From CAWGXG01 sp963826505 (GTDB taxonomy: Bacteria > Chloroflexota > Anaerolineae > Aggregatilineales > Aggregatilineaceae), in assembly GCA_963826505.1 (NCBI GenBank), contig CAWGXG010000007.1, positions 806,001-870,000 of the forward strand: a stretch of DNA of 64,000 nt, written 5' to 3'. Below, in pieces: positions 45,429 through 53,702 of this stretch. A program made the translations under genes and the position numbers. Below the pieces are notes generated by a model. That model did not search any database. It was not told where the DNA came from and was given only the letters and a program-made list of their open reading frames with translations. Positions within the stretch are counted from its first letter, which is position 1. The number at the start of each line of letters is the position of its first letter.

Positions 45429-47699
45429 TCACTCGCCCAACGAGATACAGCCGCTTTCCCATAATGGGGGCCAGGTACCGTGCGGCATGTGATAGTAATC
45501 TTCGACGATGCGGCGTACGATAGGGGCCGCGACTTCGGAGCCTTCGCACGAGTTCTGCACCAGGACCGTGATCGCGATTTCCGGGTCCGACTGCGGCGCG
45601 AAAGCCGTGAACCACGCCTCGGGCCGGGTTGTTTCGCCGCCGGTTTGGGCTGTACCCGTCTTGCCGCAGACGACGACATCGGTTTTCTGGAAGGCGTACC
45701 AGTCCGCGAACATGTAATTAGCCGTGCCATCGCGCACAGTCGTGACATCACACAACGCCTGCTGGATGGTCGCGAAAGTGTCTGGCGCGAACTCGAGCGT
45801 ATCCGTTGCTTCCGGCTCAGCCTGGTAAGCCGGGCTTTCGCCGATGATCTGCACTTTGCTGACCAGTTCCGGTTTCCACAGCGTGCCGTTGTTGGCGACG
45901 GCGGCCATCATGCGCGTGATTTGCAGCGGCGTGATCTGCGTTGGCCCCTGGCCGATGACCATGTTGATCGAGTCCGAGACGTTCCAACTGCGCCCTTCCA
46001 TGCGGAAGATGAGTTCTTCGTTGGGCACCTGCCCGACTTCCTCCGGCAGGTCATCCATGCCGGTCGGGACGCCCAGCCCCATTTTGTAGGCGTAATTGGT
46101 CAGCAGTTTGGGGTCGGCCTGGTAGAGGTGGACGCCCAGCTCGTAAAAATAGGGGTCACAGGAACGCGTCAGCGCCATGGGGAAGTTCACGTAGCCGTGC
46201 CCACTGGGCAGCCAGTCCGTGCGATAGGGCAGGCCGTCGCCGTACTGCTGGCCGTACCATCTCCCCGTGCAGGTGATGGCGGTGTCAGCGGTGTAGACGC
46301 CGCTGTCCAGCCCGGCGGCGGCGGATATGATCTTGAAGATAGAGCCCGCCGGGAACTTACCCATCGTTGCGCGGTTGAGCAGCGGGGTACGCCAACTGGT
46401 GCTCAATGCCTCGATCTGCGCCGTGCGATCGGATAGCGGGGAATCGGGATTGAACAGGTTGGGATTGAACCAGGGATAACTGACCATCGCCAGAATCTCG
46501 CCGGTTTTGACGTTCATCACGACGGCGGCCGCGCCGGGTGATTTGGAGGCCCAGGTCGCGGCGGAGAAGTTGTAGGCTTCGACAAAGGCGTTCTGCACAG
46601 CTTCCTGCAGATCGCGATCGATGGTCAGATAGACGCTCTGACCGGGTTGGGCCGGTGTCTCTGCGATGGTACGCACCGTTTCGCCGGTAGGAGCCAGAAT
46701 TGCCAGCTTGCCGCCGGGCTTGCCCGCCAGATAGCTCTCGTACGACTGCTCGATGCCGGTCTGGCCGATCAGCGCGTTGGGCGGGTAGCCCTTGCGCTCG
46801 TATTCGGCTACCTGTTCAGGCTGGATGGGCCCGACATAACCCACAACATGTGGAGCCAGCTCACCGAAATAGCGGCGCGTGTTGCGCGTCACGGTGTCAA
46901 AATCGTTGTTGCCGATGTCGCAGTATTGCAGCAGATCGGCTTCTTCGCTCTGGTAGGTTTCGGGATCGGTTTCGCCGATCGGAAAGCGCGTTTCGGGCAG
47001 ATAATTGTTGAAGGTGGTGGCTAACGTGGCAGTTTCGGTGCGCAGGATGCGCGACAACAGATTAATGCAGGCGTCCACGTCGCCGATGTCCTGTTGGACG
47101 ATGTACAGCATAATCGCGCGCCCGTTTTGATCGGCCAGCACTTTACCGTTGCGGTCGTAGATGTTGCCGCGCCCCGGCATCGTCTGAATGCGTTCCAGGC
47201 GCATGCCTTCGGCCAGGTCCGAGAAAATATCCATGCGCGACCAGGCCACGCGCCAGCCTTCGTTCGTCTCGATCAGGCGCATCGTGCGGTCGGGGTCGTT
47301 GATCGGGCCGAACATCTCGGAATTGAAGACCACGTTATATTGGATTGCCGCCGTGGACCCCTGCCGTAACGAGCTGGTCACCTGCGTTTCCAGCGAGTTC
47401 AGCGTGATCTTGACCGCGGCACTGTCGTATTCCTGGGCGAATTGGTCTTCGGTGTAGGCGTCGCGGCTGTTGGGGCTGGTCAGCCCGTACATGGTCGCAT
47501 AATCACTCTGCTGCCACGCCTTCAAGAACGTTTCCGCCACCTGATCGGCCTGCTCCAGCGTGAGCTGTGGGGCCGCGTTCGGGCCGCTTTGCCCGGAGGC
47601 AGAGTCGGTCCCTACGCCGCTGCAGGCACTCATTAACAGGGTCCCGGTCAGGATCAGGGCTGCCCAGATGCTCAGCCGTGCGCGTGCGATGGTAGGCAT
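45429..47699 (-). CDS. Class B penicillin-binding protein anchored as a lipoprotein
   Basis: 756 aa. The signal ends in a lipobox L-M-S-A-C with Cys26, unusual for this class, which is normally held by a membrane helix. An NTF2-like MecA_N domain (about 45-160) is followed by the PBP dimerisation domain (about 170-340) and the transpeptidase domain with S453-x-x-K456 (A-G-S-I-F-K), S-C-D at 513-515 and K680-T-G-T. S-C-D replaces the usual S-x-N. It should cross-link peptidoglycan, with PBP2 or MecA-like architecture. Confidence 0.9.
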   Translation of the reverse strand: MPTIARARLSIWAALILTGTLLMSACSGVGTDSASGQSGPNAAPQLTLEQADQVAETFLKAWQQSDYATMYGLTSPNSRDAYTEDQFAQEYDSAAVKITLNSLETQVTSSLRQGSTAAIQYNVVFNSEMFGPINDPDRTMRLIETNEGWRVAWSRMDIFSDLAEGMRLERIQTMPGRGNIYDRNGKVLADQNGRAIMLYIVQQDIGDVDACINLLSRILRTETATLATTFNNYLPETRFPIGETDPETYQSEEADLLQYCDIGNNDFDTVTRNTRRYFGELAPHVVGYVGPIQPEQVAEYERKGYPPNALIGQTGIEQSYESYLAGKPGGKLAILAPTGETVRTIAETPAQPGQSVYLTIDRDLQEAVQNAFVEAYNFSAATWASKSPGAAAVVMNVKTGEILAMVSYPWFNPNLFNPDSPLSDRTAQIEALSTSWRTPLLNRATMGKFPAGSIFKIISAAAGLDSGVYTADTAITCTGRWYGQQYGDGLPYRTDWLPSGHGYVNFPMALTRSCDPYFYELGVHLYQADPKLLTNYAYKMGLGVPTGMDDLPEEVGQVPNEELIFRMEGRSWNVSDSINMVIGQGPTQITPLQITRMMAAVANNGTLWKPELVSKVQIIGESPAYQAEPEATDTLEFAPDTFATIQQALCDVTTVRDGTANYMFADWYAFQKTDVVVCGKTGTAQTGGETTRPEAWFTAFAPQSDPEIAITVLVQNSCEGSEVAAPIVRRIVEDYYHMPHGTWPPLWESGCISLGE

Positions 47700-47804
47700 A
47701 CACGATTCCTCAAAACAATAAGAGGCAAAGACTCGGGCCTCACTTCCAGAGCTTTACCCCCCTTAGGACTTTCCGTCACCGGCGCGTCTCAGGTGATAAA
47801 TTTC

Positions 47805-47833
47805 ATTATACCGTTCTGGACCGGGCACGTCGA
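47805..47833 (-). promoter_or_regulatory. Promoter candidate for the class B PBP gene
   Basis: On the minus strand TCGACG (47828-47833) and TATAAT (47805-47810) with 17 nt between them, about 105 nt before the start. A short inverted repeat CGAAC-AGC-GTTCG (47831-47843) overlaps the -35. Confidence 0.4.
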
Positions 47834-47878
47834 ACAGCGTTCGCTCTCCGGGCAGACGGCGCACACCTGCCATAATCC

Positions 47879-48550
47879 TTACAGGTCCCCGGCGAGAATA
47901 GCGTCCGTGACATCACAGGGGTAGGCGAAATGAGCCTGACAGAGCGCGGGTGTATCCGCCCCCGGCGCAACTCCAAAGCGGCGCAGCGCCCGCAGCAGGT
48001 GACACAGCGGCAGCCCGACGACGTTCGCGAAACAGCCGTGCGTCAGGATTGCCGGATGAAAGGCCGTATGCTGGATGGCGTAGCCGCCCGCTTTGTCGAA
48101 CGGATCCCCGCTGGCGATATAGGCGCCGATCTCGTCGTCGGAATAGGCGCGCATCGGCACATCGGTCACGGCTAGCTCGGATACGGACTGGACGGTCGCC
48201 ACTTCGATTAGCGTCAGCGCCGTGTACACCTGATGAGTCCGGCCCCGCAGCGCAACCAGCATCGCCCGCGCTTCGCGCGCGTCGGCGGGCTTGCCCAGGA
48301 TGGCGTCCCCATCGGCGACGGTGGTATCGGCCGCCAGCACGATCGCGTCTGTGGGTGCACCGGCCAGCGCCGCCTGCGCTTTTTCGCGGCTGAGACGGGT
48401 CGTATAGGCGGCGGCGGTTTCGCCGGGCCGCAGCGATTCGTCAATATCGGCGCGCGTCAGGGCAAAGGTGAGGCCAGTCAGATGCAGCAGTTCGCGCCGC
48501 CGGGGCGAGCCGGACGCCAGCAAAATGGTTTTCGGTGCGGTGAGGGTCAT
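47879..48550 (-). CDS. maf: Maf family nucleotide pyrophosphatase
   Basis: 223 aa. The N-terminal A-S-G-S-P-R-R-R-E-L-L motif, E-x-L-R-P-G-E, the catalytic A-A-D-T-T-V and the G-D-P-F-D-K-A-G-G-Y-A-I-Q signature identify Maf/YhdE. It hydrolyses non-canonical or modified nucleoside triphosphates (dTTP/UTP-type subgroup likely). The last 25 residues exceed the common length of about 195 aa. Confidence 0.92.
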   Translation of the reverse strand: MTLTAPKTILLASGSPRRRELLHLTGLTFALTRADIDESLRPGETAAAYTTRLSREKAQAALAGAPTDAIVLAADTTVADGDAILGKPADAREARAMLVALRGRTHQVYTALTLIEVATVQSVSELAVTDVPMRAYSDDEIGAYIASGDPFDKAGGYAIQHTAFHPAILTHGCFANVVGLPLCHLLRALRRFGVAPGADTPALCQAHFAYPCDVTDAILAGDL

Positions 48551-48603
48551 GGTGCTGTCCTGTTCCGGGTCTGTGGATCTGTAATAGCCATGCAGGTTGC
48601 TGC

Positions 48604-49245
48604 TCAGTGCCGGTTTTGAAACATCAGGCCGAAGCCGCGCCGCGTGATGATGTAATCAAAGGCGGGATCGGCGTCCTGCAGACGTTTGCGCAGACGGCTG
48701 ACCAGCGCATCAATCGTCTGGTCAGTGACGGTTTCGTCCGGTCCCCACACGGCCGCGACCAGCTCCTCGCGCGTGACGATACGGCCCTCTTGATCGACCA
48801 GCAGGGCCAGCAGCGCGAACTGGTTCGGGCTGAGCGGCGGATCGAGCAGCAGCCCGGTTACGGTGACGGTCGCCGCATCCAGGTCCAATTCCAGGCCCGG
48901 CAGCGGGAACTGCACGGCGTCGATCTGGGCCGTCGTGGCGGGGTCGTCGAACACCCAGGTGCAGATCTGGGCGAACGAGACTTCGTCCCCGGCCCGCAGC
49001 CGGTAGCTCTCGCCGGGGTCGAGGCGGCGGCCGTTGACAAACGTGCCATTGGTGCTGCCCATGTCTTCTAGAAAAATGCTCAGGTGATCGCTGGTGCAGC
49101 GCGCGTGCAGCCGGGATATTTCCGTGTGATCCAATACGGCGCTGCAATCGCGCGCTCGCCCGATAGTAAACGGAAAGGCAGTGAGCTCGATGATGCGGTG
49201 TGGATGGTCGCCTCCCTGAATCCGAAAACGCTGTATCGCTGGCAT
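48604..49245 (-). CDS. FHA domain plus winged-helix transcription regulator
   Basis: 213 aa. An FHA phosphothreonine-binding domain spans about 5-95 (G-R-A-R-D-C-S at 29-35, S-R-L-H at 44-47, S-T-N-G-T-F-V-N-G at 64-72). An OmpR-type winged helix follows (about 118-210; V-S-R-L-R-K-R-L and R-R-G-F-G-L). There is no receiver domain, so control probably comes from Ser/Thr kinase phosphorylation of a partner, as in EmbR-type proteins. It lies downstream of the translin gene on the same strand with a 159-nt gap. Confidence 0.87.
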   Translation of the reverse strand: MPAIQRFRIQGGDHPHRIIELTAFPFTIGRARDCSAVLDHTEISRLHARCTSDHLSIFLEDMGSTNGTFVNGRRLDPGESYRLRAGDEVSFAQICTWVFDDPATTAQIDAVQFPLPGLELDLDAATVTVTGLLLDPPLSPNQFALLALLVDQEGRIVTREELVAAVWGPDETVTDQTIDALVSRLRKRLQDADPAFDYIITRRGFGLMFQNRH

Positions 49246-49404
49246 AAGAACTGGCGGCCCCTTCTATCCAAACGGTTCACCACAATTCAACAGTTCTATT
49301 TTCTCCAGTATGCGCCGGGCCGTCAGGCCGTACCGGATGGGCGGATGACGAAATCCCCACGATGGCCTGACGCGGCACACCTCCGCTGCTGATCGGTCGC
49401 CGGA
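49246..49404. other. 159-nt intergenic interval
   Basis: Between the translin stop and the FHA regulator start. A modestly AT-richer patch (49275-49315) could carry a minus-strand promoter but no clear hexamer pair is seen. No gene. Confidence 0.35.
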
Positions 49405-50112
49405 TCAGCGCCCGGCGTCGTCGCTGTCGTCGTTGAGCGGGGCGATGTCGTCGCTGGAACTGGCGGTCAGTTCCAGACCGATGCGTTGTTCCAGATCGGC
49501 CAGTGCTGCCTGAAGCTGCTGTTGGCGCAAGCTGTTGGTTACGTCACCGCGCGTGCGTTCGAGCACAGCGCGCAGCGCGTCCACACGGCGGCGCAGTCCA
49601 CCCGTGATCGCGTCGTGAAAGTCGAACGCCATCAACACGCCATAAATGGTATCCATCGCGTCAAGCAGCCGTTCGGCTTCGTCGGAATGGCCCTTGCGGA
49701 TGATGTCGAGCACCTGGCGGCGCAGCTCGCTGGCGGCCTCGCACAGACCATTGAGATAGGCGGACGGCTCTACGCCCAGAGCTTCAGGTGTGGAGAGGTC
49801 TTCGCCACGGGCCAGCGCATAGGTTGAGTACGCCTCGACGTATTCGCGCAGCGCATCCTGGGTATACCCGCTGTGGTAGAGGTCCGGGAAATCGGCGACA
49901 TGGGCGCGCAGCGCGTCTGCCGCCTGGCGCACCGTTTCAAGCCGCGCGCGGGCGTTGTCCCATTCGTGGCGGTGCACCGCGCGGATCGCGTTAGCGCAGT
50001 GCTGAATCAGGGTGCGTGACTGGTTGATGGCGGCATCACGGGCGGTATTTTTGGCTTCGAAGGATTCGCGAATGCCGTCGGCTACGGAGTTTAGAATATC
50101 AAGATTGCTCAT
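49405..50112 (-). CDS. Translin family protein
   Basis: 235 aa from ATG 50112, which overlaps the DUF3467 stop by 14 nt. The all-helical translin pattern is seen: R-T-L-I-Q-H-C near 32, E-W-D-N-A-R-A-R-L, Y-T-Q-D-A-L-R-E-Y-V-E-A near 85, P-S-A-Y-L-N-G-L-C-E-A-A-S-E-L-R-R and A-M-D-T-I-Y-G-V-L-M-A-F-D-F-H-D-A, then L-R-R-R-V-D-A-L-R and T-R-G-D-V. Eukaryotic translin binds RNA and ssDNA as octamers and, with TRAX, forms the C3PO nuclease. The TRAX-type catalytic acids cannot be placed with certainty. Bacterial members are little studied. Confidence 0.82.
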   Translation of the reverse strand: MSNLDILNSVADGIRESFEAKNTARDAAINQSRTLIQHCANAIRAVHRHEWDNARARLETVRQAADALRAHVADFPDLYHSGYTQDALREYVEAYSTYALARGEDLSTPEALGVEPSAYLNGLCEAASELRRQVLDIIRKGHSDEAERLLDAMDTIYGVLMAFDFHDAITGGLRRRVDALRAVLERTRGDVTNSLRQQQLQAALADLEQRIGLELTASSSDDIAPLNDDSDDAGR

Positions 50113-50479
50113 CGTCAGTGGGTCCCTTGGTGGAATCGTCGGAATCAGAATCCTCGTCGGTGGAACGGATGGTGCTGAAAAGCTGGTCGGCCAGCGACTG
50201 CGGACGCGGCGGTACTTTGATTTCACCATGCATTTCTTCGTAACGCTTGATGTTGTCCTGCAAAGCGACCAGCAGCATTTTCGCGTTGGAGGGGGTAAGC
50301 ACGATGCGCGTTTGAACGCGCGCTTTGGGCAGATTGGGGAGAATCTGCGCGAAATCGAGAAAGACTTCCCATGGCGAATGCGTGATGATCGCGAAATTGG
50401 CGTATGTCGCGGGTAGATCGCCGGGGATTTCTAAATTAAGCCGCCGGGGTGCCTGGTTTTTTTTTGGGGCATCGGCCAT
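50099..50479 (-). CDS. DUF3467 family protein
   Basis: 126 aa from ATG 50479 (AAGGAG upstream). The core A-T-Y-A-N-F-A-I-I-T-H-S-P-W-E-V-F-L-D-F and L-P-N-L-P-K-A-R-V is the DUF3467 hallmark, followed by I-V-L-T-P-S-N-A-K-M-L-L. The C-terminus is acidic and Ser-rich. Function is unknown. The stop overlaps the translin start, so the two are translationally coupled and probably act together. Confidence 0.88.
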   Translation of the reverse strand: MADAPKKNQAPRRLNLEIPGDLPATYANFAIITHSPWEVFLDFAQILPNLPKARVQTRIVLTPSNAKMLLVALQDNIKRYEEMHGEIKVPPRPQSLADQLFSTIRSTDEDSDSDDSTKGPTDDEQS

Positions 50480-50525
50480 AATGGCATAACTCCTTAGACT
50501 AGATCTGAACTGCGCCAAGACACAC

Positions 50526-50558
50526 AAAACAGCCGCCATCAGTCCTCTGAGCGGCTGT
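50526..50558 (-). terminator. Terminator after ssb
   Basis: On the minus strand ACAGCCGC (50551-50558) pairs with GCGGCTGT (50529-50536) and is followed by TTTT. It separates ssb from the DUF3467-translin unit. Confidence 0.65.
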
Positions 50559-50633
50559 CAGTGGGCGATATGCACGGTAACTATACCGCGCTCGTCTCGC
50601 ACAGGCGATTTGCAGAGCGGCCCGCGCCAAGGT

Positions 50634-51029
50634 CTAGAAGGGCAGGTCTTCCGGCTCGCTCGGATACTCGCCGCTGGCGGCGTCTACCGTTTCTCCCCGG
50701 CGGCCCAGGAATTTGATATCGCGCGCGGTCAGTTCGAGTGTGGCGCGGGCGCTGCCGTCTTGCCCGGTATAGGCCGAAGCATCGACTTCGCCCGTTACCA
50801 TGATCTGCATGCCCTTGTGGACGTACTGATTGCACGTCTCAGCCAGGTTGCGCCACGCGCTGACACGGAACCAGGTGGTTTTTTCGCGCGGCTCATTAGT
50901 GGTGCGGTCGGTCCAGGTGCGGCTGACTGCCACGCTAAAATCGCAGACTGCCACGCCGGATTGGGTATAGCGCAGTTCAGGATCGCGCCCGACGTTGCCG
51001 ATGATGATCGTGTATTGGTAGCTGGCCAT
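50634..51029 (-). CDS. ssb: Single-stranded DNA-binding protein
   Basis: 131 aa. One OB fold (about 1-108): I-I-G-N-V-G-R-D-P-E-L-R-Y, F-S-V-A-V-S-R, W-F-R-V-S-A-W-R and G-M-Q-I-M-V-T-G-E. The linker is short, and the tail ends E-D-L-P-F, the acidic tip that recruits repair and replication partners. GGGAG stands 8 nt before the ATG. It lies 60 nt after the methyltransferase gene and may be read from that gene's promoter, which carries a LexA-type palindrome. A genome may hold a second, longer SSB. Confidence 0.93.
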   Translation of the reverse strand: MASYQYTIIIGNVGRDPELRYTQSGVAVCDFSVAVSRTWTDRTTNEPREKTTWFRVSAWRNLAETCNQYVHKGMQIMVTGEVDASAYTGQDGSARATLELTARDIKFLGRRGETVDAASGEYPSEPEDLPF

Positions 51030-51089
51030 GTGTTTGCTCCCGATTTCTATGCCTTATGTGTTGTGTCCAGGGTTCAACGGGCAAGGCGG

Positions 51090-51875
51090 TTAAGCCTGGG
51101 ACGCTGGTGTTTCTCCGAACGGTTGCCCCACAAACGTGAAGCCTTTGACGTTGTCTTGAGCGCGGCGCGTGGCGTTGGTGGGATATTCCCAGTTGTCGAT
51201 CTTGCGGCCAATGTACACGCAGCCATCAATCCATGAGAACCGGTTGAACCACTTCAAAACACCCGGATAAAACGGTGAAACCTCAAGCGTCCTGAAGCCT
51301 GCCCGCTCGCAGAAAAAACGCAGCGTGGCTGGCGTGAACGCGTTGATGTGATCACCATGCGTGTAGGACGCGAAGTAGCGCCCAACACGCGGTATGTGCC
51401 GCAGCCCGGTGAACGGCGGAATGGTCGGCACGTAGAGCGCCAACAGCCCGCCCGGCTTGAGCAGCATGCTAAGCTTTCGTATGAAAATATGCGGCGCTTC
51501 GACGTGCTCCAACGTGGCGCTGTTCCACACGGCATCGACCTTGGGCAGATCGCTGAAGTCTGCCGTGATCACGTCCATGTTATGCACGGTCAGGCCGATG
51601 CTTTCTGCAAACGCGACCTCGTAACTTTCGATCTCGATCCCATACGAGTCCGGCGTGCAGTACGCCAGGTTGCCACCGTAGGCGCAGCCGACATCACATA
51701 GGGAATGCTGGGTGAGCTGGTATTTGGCATTGACGGCACGGAACAGGTGGCGCGGAGCCTGGGCAAACCATTTGCGGTAAATGCGCCGGTTCTCCGTCTC
51801 GGAATAGCATCCGCGCGTTACCAGATGCTGTTCCAGCCTGTCCTGCGTGCCGAGATTGTGAAGCGTGACATCCAT
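51090..51875 (-). CDS. SAM-dependent methyltransferase (class I)
   Basis: 261 aa. Motif I is L-C-D-V-G-C-A-Y-G-G-N (about 60-70) and the acidic loop is I-E-I-E-S near 80. Post-motif V-D-A-V-W-N-S-A-T-L-E-H-V-E lies near 115, then L-K-P-G-G-L-L-A-L, a Methyltransf_11/23-type layout. The substrate is unknown; small molecules, lipids or polysaccharides are common for this subfamily. It is upstream of ssb, and its promoter overlaps a perfect 16-nt palindrome at 51975-51990. Confidence 0.8.
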   Translation of the reverse strand: MDVTLHNLGTQDRLEQHLVTRGCYSETENRRIYRKWFAQAPRHLFRAVNAKYQLTQHSLCDVGCAYGGNLAYCTPDSYGIEIESYEVAFAESIGLTVHNMDVITADFSDLPKVDAVWNSATLEHVEAPHIFIRKLSMLLKPGGLLALYVPTIPPFTGLRHIPRVGRYFASYTHGDHINAFTPATLRFFCERAGFRTLEVSPFYPGVLKWFNRFSWIDGCVYIGRKIDNWEYPTNATRRAQDNVKGFTFVGQPFGETPASQA

Positions 51876-51961
51876 ATAAGGTCAGAGTCTCCCACAACCC
51901 CAAATCCCTAGCAATGATCCGGCGTTACCCTCATTGTAGGAAACCTGTGAGCTTGAAGCAA

Positions 51962-51990
51962 ATGATAACACAATTGGAACAAATGTTCCA
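51962..51990 (-). promoter_or_regulatory. Promoter of the methyltransferase-ssb unit
   Basis: On the minus strand an extended -10 TGT-TATCAT (plus 51962-51970) and -35 TGGAAC (51985-51990), 17 nt apart. The palindrome 51975-51990 covers the -35 and much of the spacer. Confidence 0.5.
51975..51990. promoter_or_regulatory. LexA-box-like operator TGGAACAAATGTTCCA
   Basis: A perfect inverted repeat with core GAAC-AAAT-GTTC. Its overlap with the -35 and spacer of the methyltransferase promoter is what one expects of a repressor site. The identity of the repressor is inferred from the core only. Confidence 0.5.
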
Positions 51991-52044
51991 CTTTTCATAC
52001 TGATTTATGACATCAACGGTCCGCCCAGACGCTTGCCGAAACCC

Positions 52045-53499
52045 TTATCCGCGCCGCGCTTCAAGGCGGTCGGCCAGCAGACGATTCACTGCCTGAGCGT
52101 CACCTTTGCCACGCAGCGATCGCATGACCATGCCCATCAGGAATTTGAGCACTTTGTCTTCGCCGCCCAGGTAGCGCGCCACTTCGTCGGGATACTCGTC
52201 TAGCACGCCATCGACGGCCGCCGCGAGTACGCTCTCGTCACTGACCTGCGCGAGGCCCAGCCTTTCGACCAGGGCCGCCGGGCTGCCGCCCTCAATATAG
52301 AGCGTTTCCAGCAGCTTCTTGGCCGTGCCGTGATTGATCTTCCCGTCCGTCACCAGCGTGACCAGCTCAGCCAGGGACTGCGGCGTGAGCTTCAACGTGT
52401 CGATGGCGTCACGCTCTTGCCCGTTGAGATTCATCTGGCGGAACACGTCCCCGATGATATAATTCGCGACCTGTTTGGGGTCGCCGCCCGCTGCGACCGC
52501 CACCTCAAAATAGACCGCGACCGCCCGCTCCGCGACCAGCACCGAGGCGTCATAGTGGCTCAGACCGAACGCGCTCATGAAGCGGTCGCGCTTGGCGTCG
52601 GGCAGTTCGGGCAGCGCGGCGCGCGCTCGCTCGACCCACTCGCGGCTGATCTCGACCACGGGCAGATCGGGTTCAGGGAAATAGCGGTAATCGTCGGCGC
52701 TCTCTTTGATGCGCTGCACGACTGTTACCTGACGCGCTTCATCCCAGCCCAACGTCGCCTGCTGGACTTCGCCACCCGATTCCCAGATCGCGCTCTGGCG
52801 CTCGATCTCGTAGGCGCTGGCGCGGTACAGGGTGCGAATGCTGTTCAGGTTCTTGATCTCGGTGCGCGTGCGCAGCTCGGTTGAGCCGACCGGGCGCACG
52901 CTGATATTGGGCTCCATGCGCAGCACGCCCTTGCTCATATCGCCGCTGTTCACGCCCAGGTAACTCAGCAGGGCGCGCAGCTTGCGGGCATAGGCTTCGG
53001 CCTCTTCGGCGCTGTGGATGTCGGCCTCGGACACGATCTCCAACAGCGGCACGCCCGCCCGGTTGAGGTCCACCAGGCTGTGATCGTTGACGTGCGTCAG
53101 CTTGCCGGTGTCCTCTTCGAGATGGGCGCGGCGAATCCGGACGCGCTTGCTGCCGCCGTCCGGGAGATCAATTTCCAGCCAGCCTTTGATGGCCAGCGGG
53201 TAATCGTACTGGCTGATCTGGTAGCCTTTGGGCAGATCGGGGTAGAAGTAGCTTTTGCGCGCGAACTGGCTGAACTCGGGAATTTCGCAATTGAGCGCCA
53301 GCCCGACGCGCAGCCCAAACTCGATCGCTTGTGCGTTGACGACGGGCAGCACGCCCGGCATCCCCAGGCAGACCGGGCACACGTGCCGGTTCGGCTCGGC
53401 GGAAGTGCTGTCCACGACGGCACACCCGCAAAACATCTTGGACGCGGTTTCGAGCTCGGCATGGACTTCCATCCCGATCACGGCTTCGTAAGCGGTCAT
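52045..53499 (-). CDS. gatB: Aspartyl/glutamyl-tRNA amidotransferase subunit B
   Basis: 484 aa from ATG 53499; a start at 53700 would overlap the def promoter. Family marks: I-G-M-E-V-H-A-E-L-E-T-A-S-K-M-F-C, C-P-V-C-L-G-M-P-G, K-S-Y-F-Y-P-D-L-P-K-G-Y-Q-I-S-Q-Y, H-L-E-E-D-T-G-K, N-R-A-G-V-P-L-L-E-I-V-S-E and E-I-K-N-L-N-S. The C-terminal YqeY-like tail (about 340-480) binds tRNA. It activates Glu- or Asp-tRNA for amidation by GatCAB. gatA and gatC are not adjacent. Confidence 0.95.
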   Translation of the reverse strand: MTAYEAVIGMEVHAELETASKMFCGCAVVDSTSAEPNRHVCPVCLGMPGVLPVVNAQAIEFGLRVGLALNCEIPEFSQFARKSYFYPDLPKGYQISQYDYPLAIKGWLEIDLPDGGSKRVRIRRAHLEEDTGKLTHVNDHSLVDLNRAGVPLLEIVSEADIHSAEEAEAYARKLRALLSYLGVNSGDMSKGVLRMEPNISVRPVGSTELRTRTEIKNLNSIRTLYRASAYEIERQSAIWESGGEVQQATLGWDEARQVTVVQRIKESADDYRYFPEPDLPVVEISREWVERARAALPELPDAKRDRFMSAFGLSHYDASVLVAERAVAVYFEVAVAAGGDPKQVANYIIGDVFRQMNLNGQERDAIDTLKLTPQSLAELVTLVTDGKINHGTAKKLLETLYIEGGSPAALVERLGLAQVSDESVLAAAVDGVLDEYPDEVARYLGGEDKVLKFLMGMVMRSLRGKGDAQAVNRLLADRLEARRG

Positions 53500-53638
53500 A
53501 AGGTTCTCGCCTGTGTGTGTATGGTTAACCCTGGTGTCTGCCGGATGACGGCGGCTGCGCCCGGGGGCAGCGTCTAGAGGATAGCGCACGACGGCGCCAC
53601 ATGCCAGCGTAGTTGTACGCGAACGGCCTGGTTCACGC

Positions 53639-53667
53639 TTTACGTTGGCTTTGGAATTCGCTAAAAT
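53639..53667 (+). promoter_or_regulatory. Promoter of def
   Basis: TTTACG (53639-53644) and TAAAAT (53662-53667), spacer 17 nt; predicted start about 28 nt before the ATG. Confidence 0.55.
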
Positions 53668-53702
53668 CGGCGTAACGAAGGGGACAGAGAAAGTAGTCAC
53701 TG

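Noticed and set aside
45480..46436. 318-codon open frame on the plus strand
   Set aside because: It is antisense to the class B PBP gene; no recognisable domain.
47831..47843. CGAAC-AGC-GTTCG near the class B PBP promoter as another LexA box
   Set aside because: The spacer is 3 nt, not 4, so it does not match the other three sites; kept only as a note on the promoter.
49084..49392. 102-codon plus-strand frame
   Set aside because: Half of it is antisense to the FHA domain, and the rest is intergenic with no coding character.
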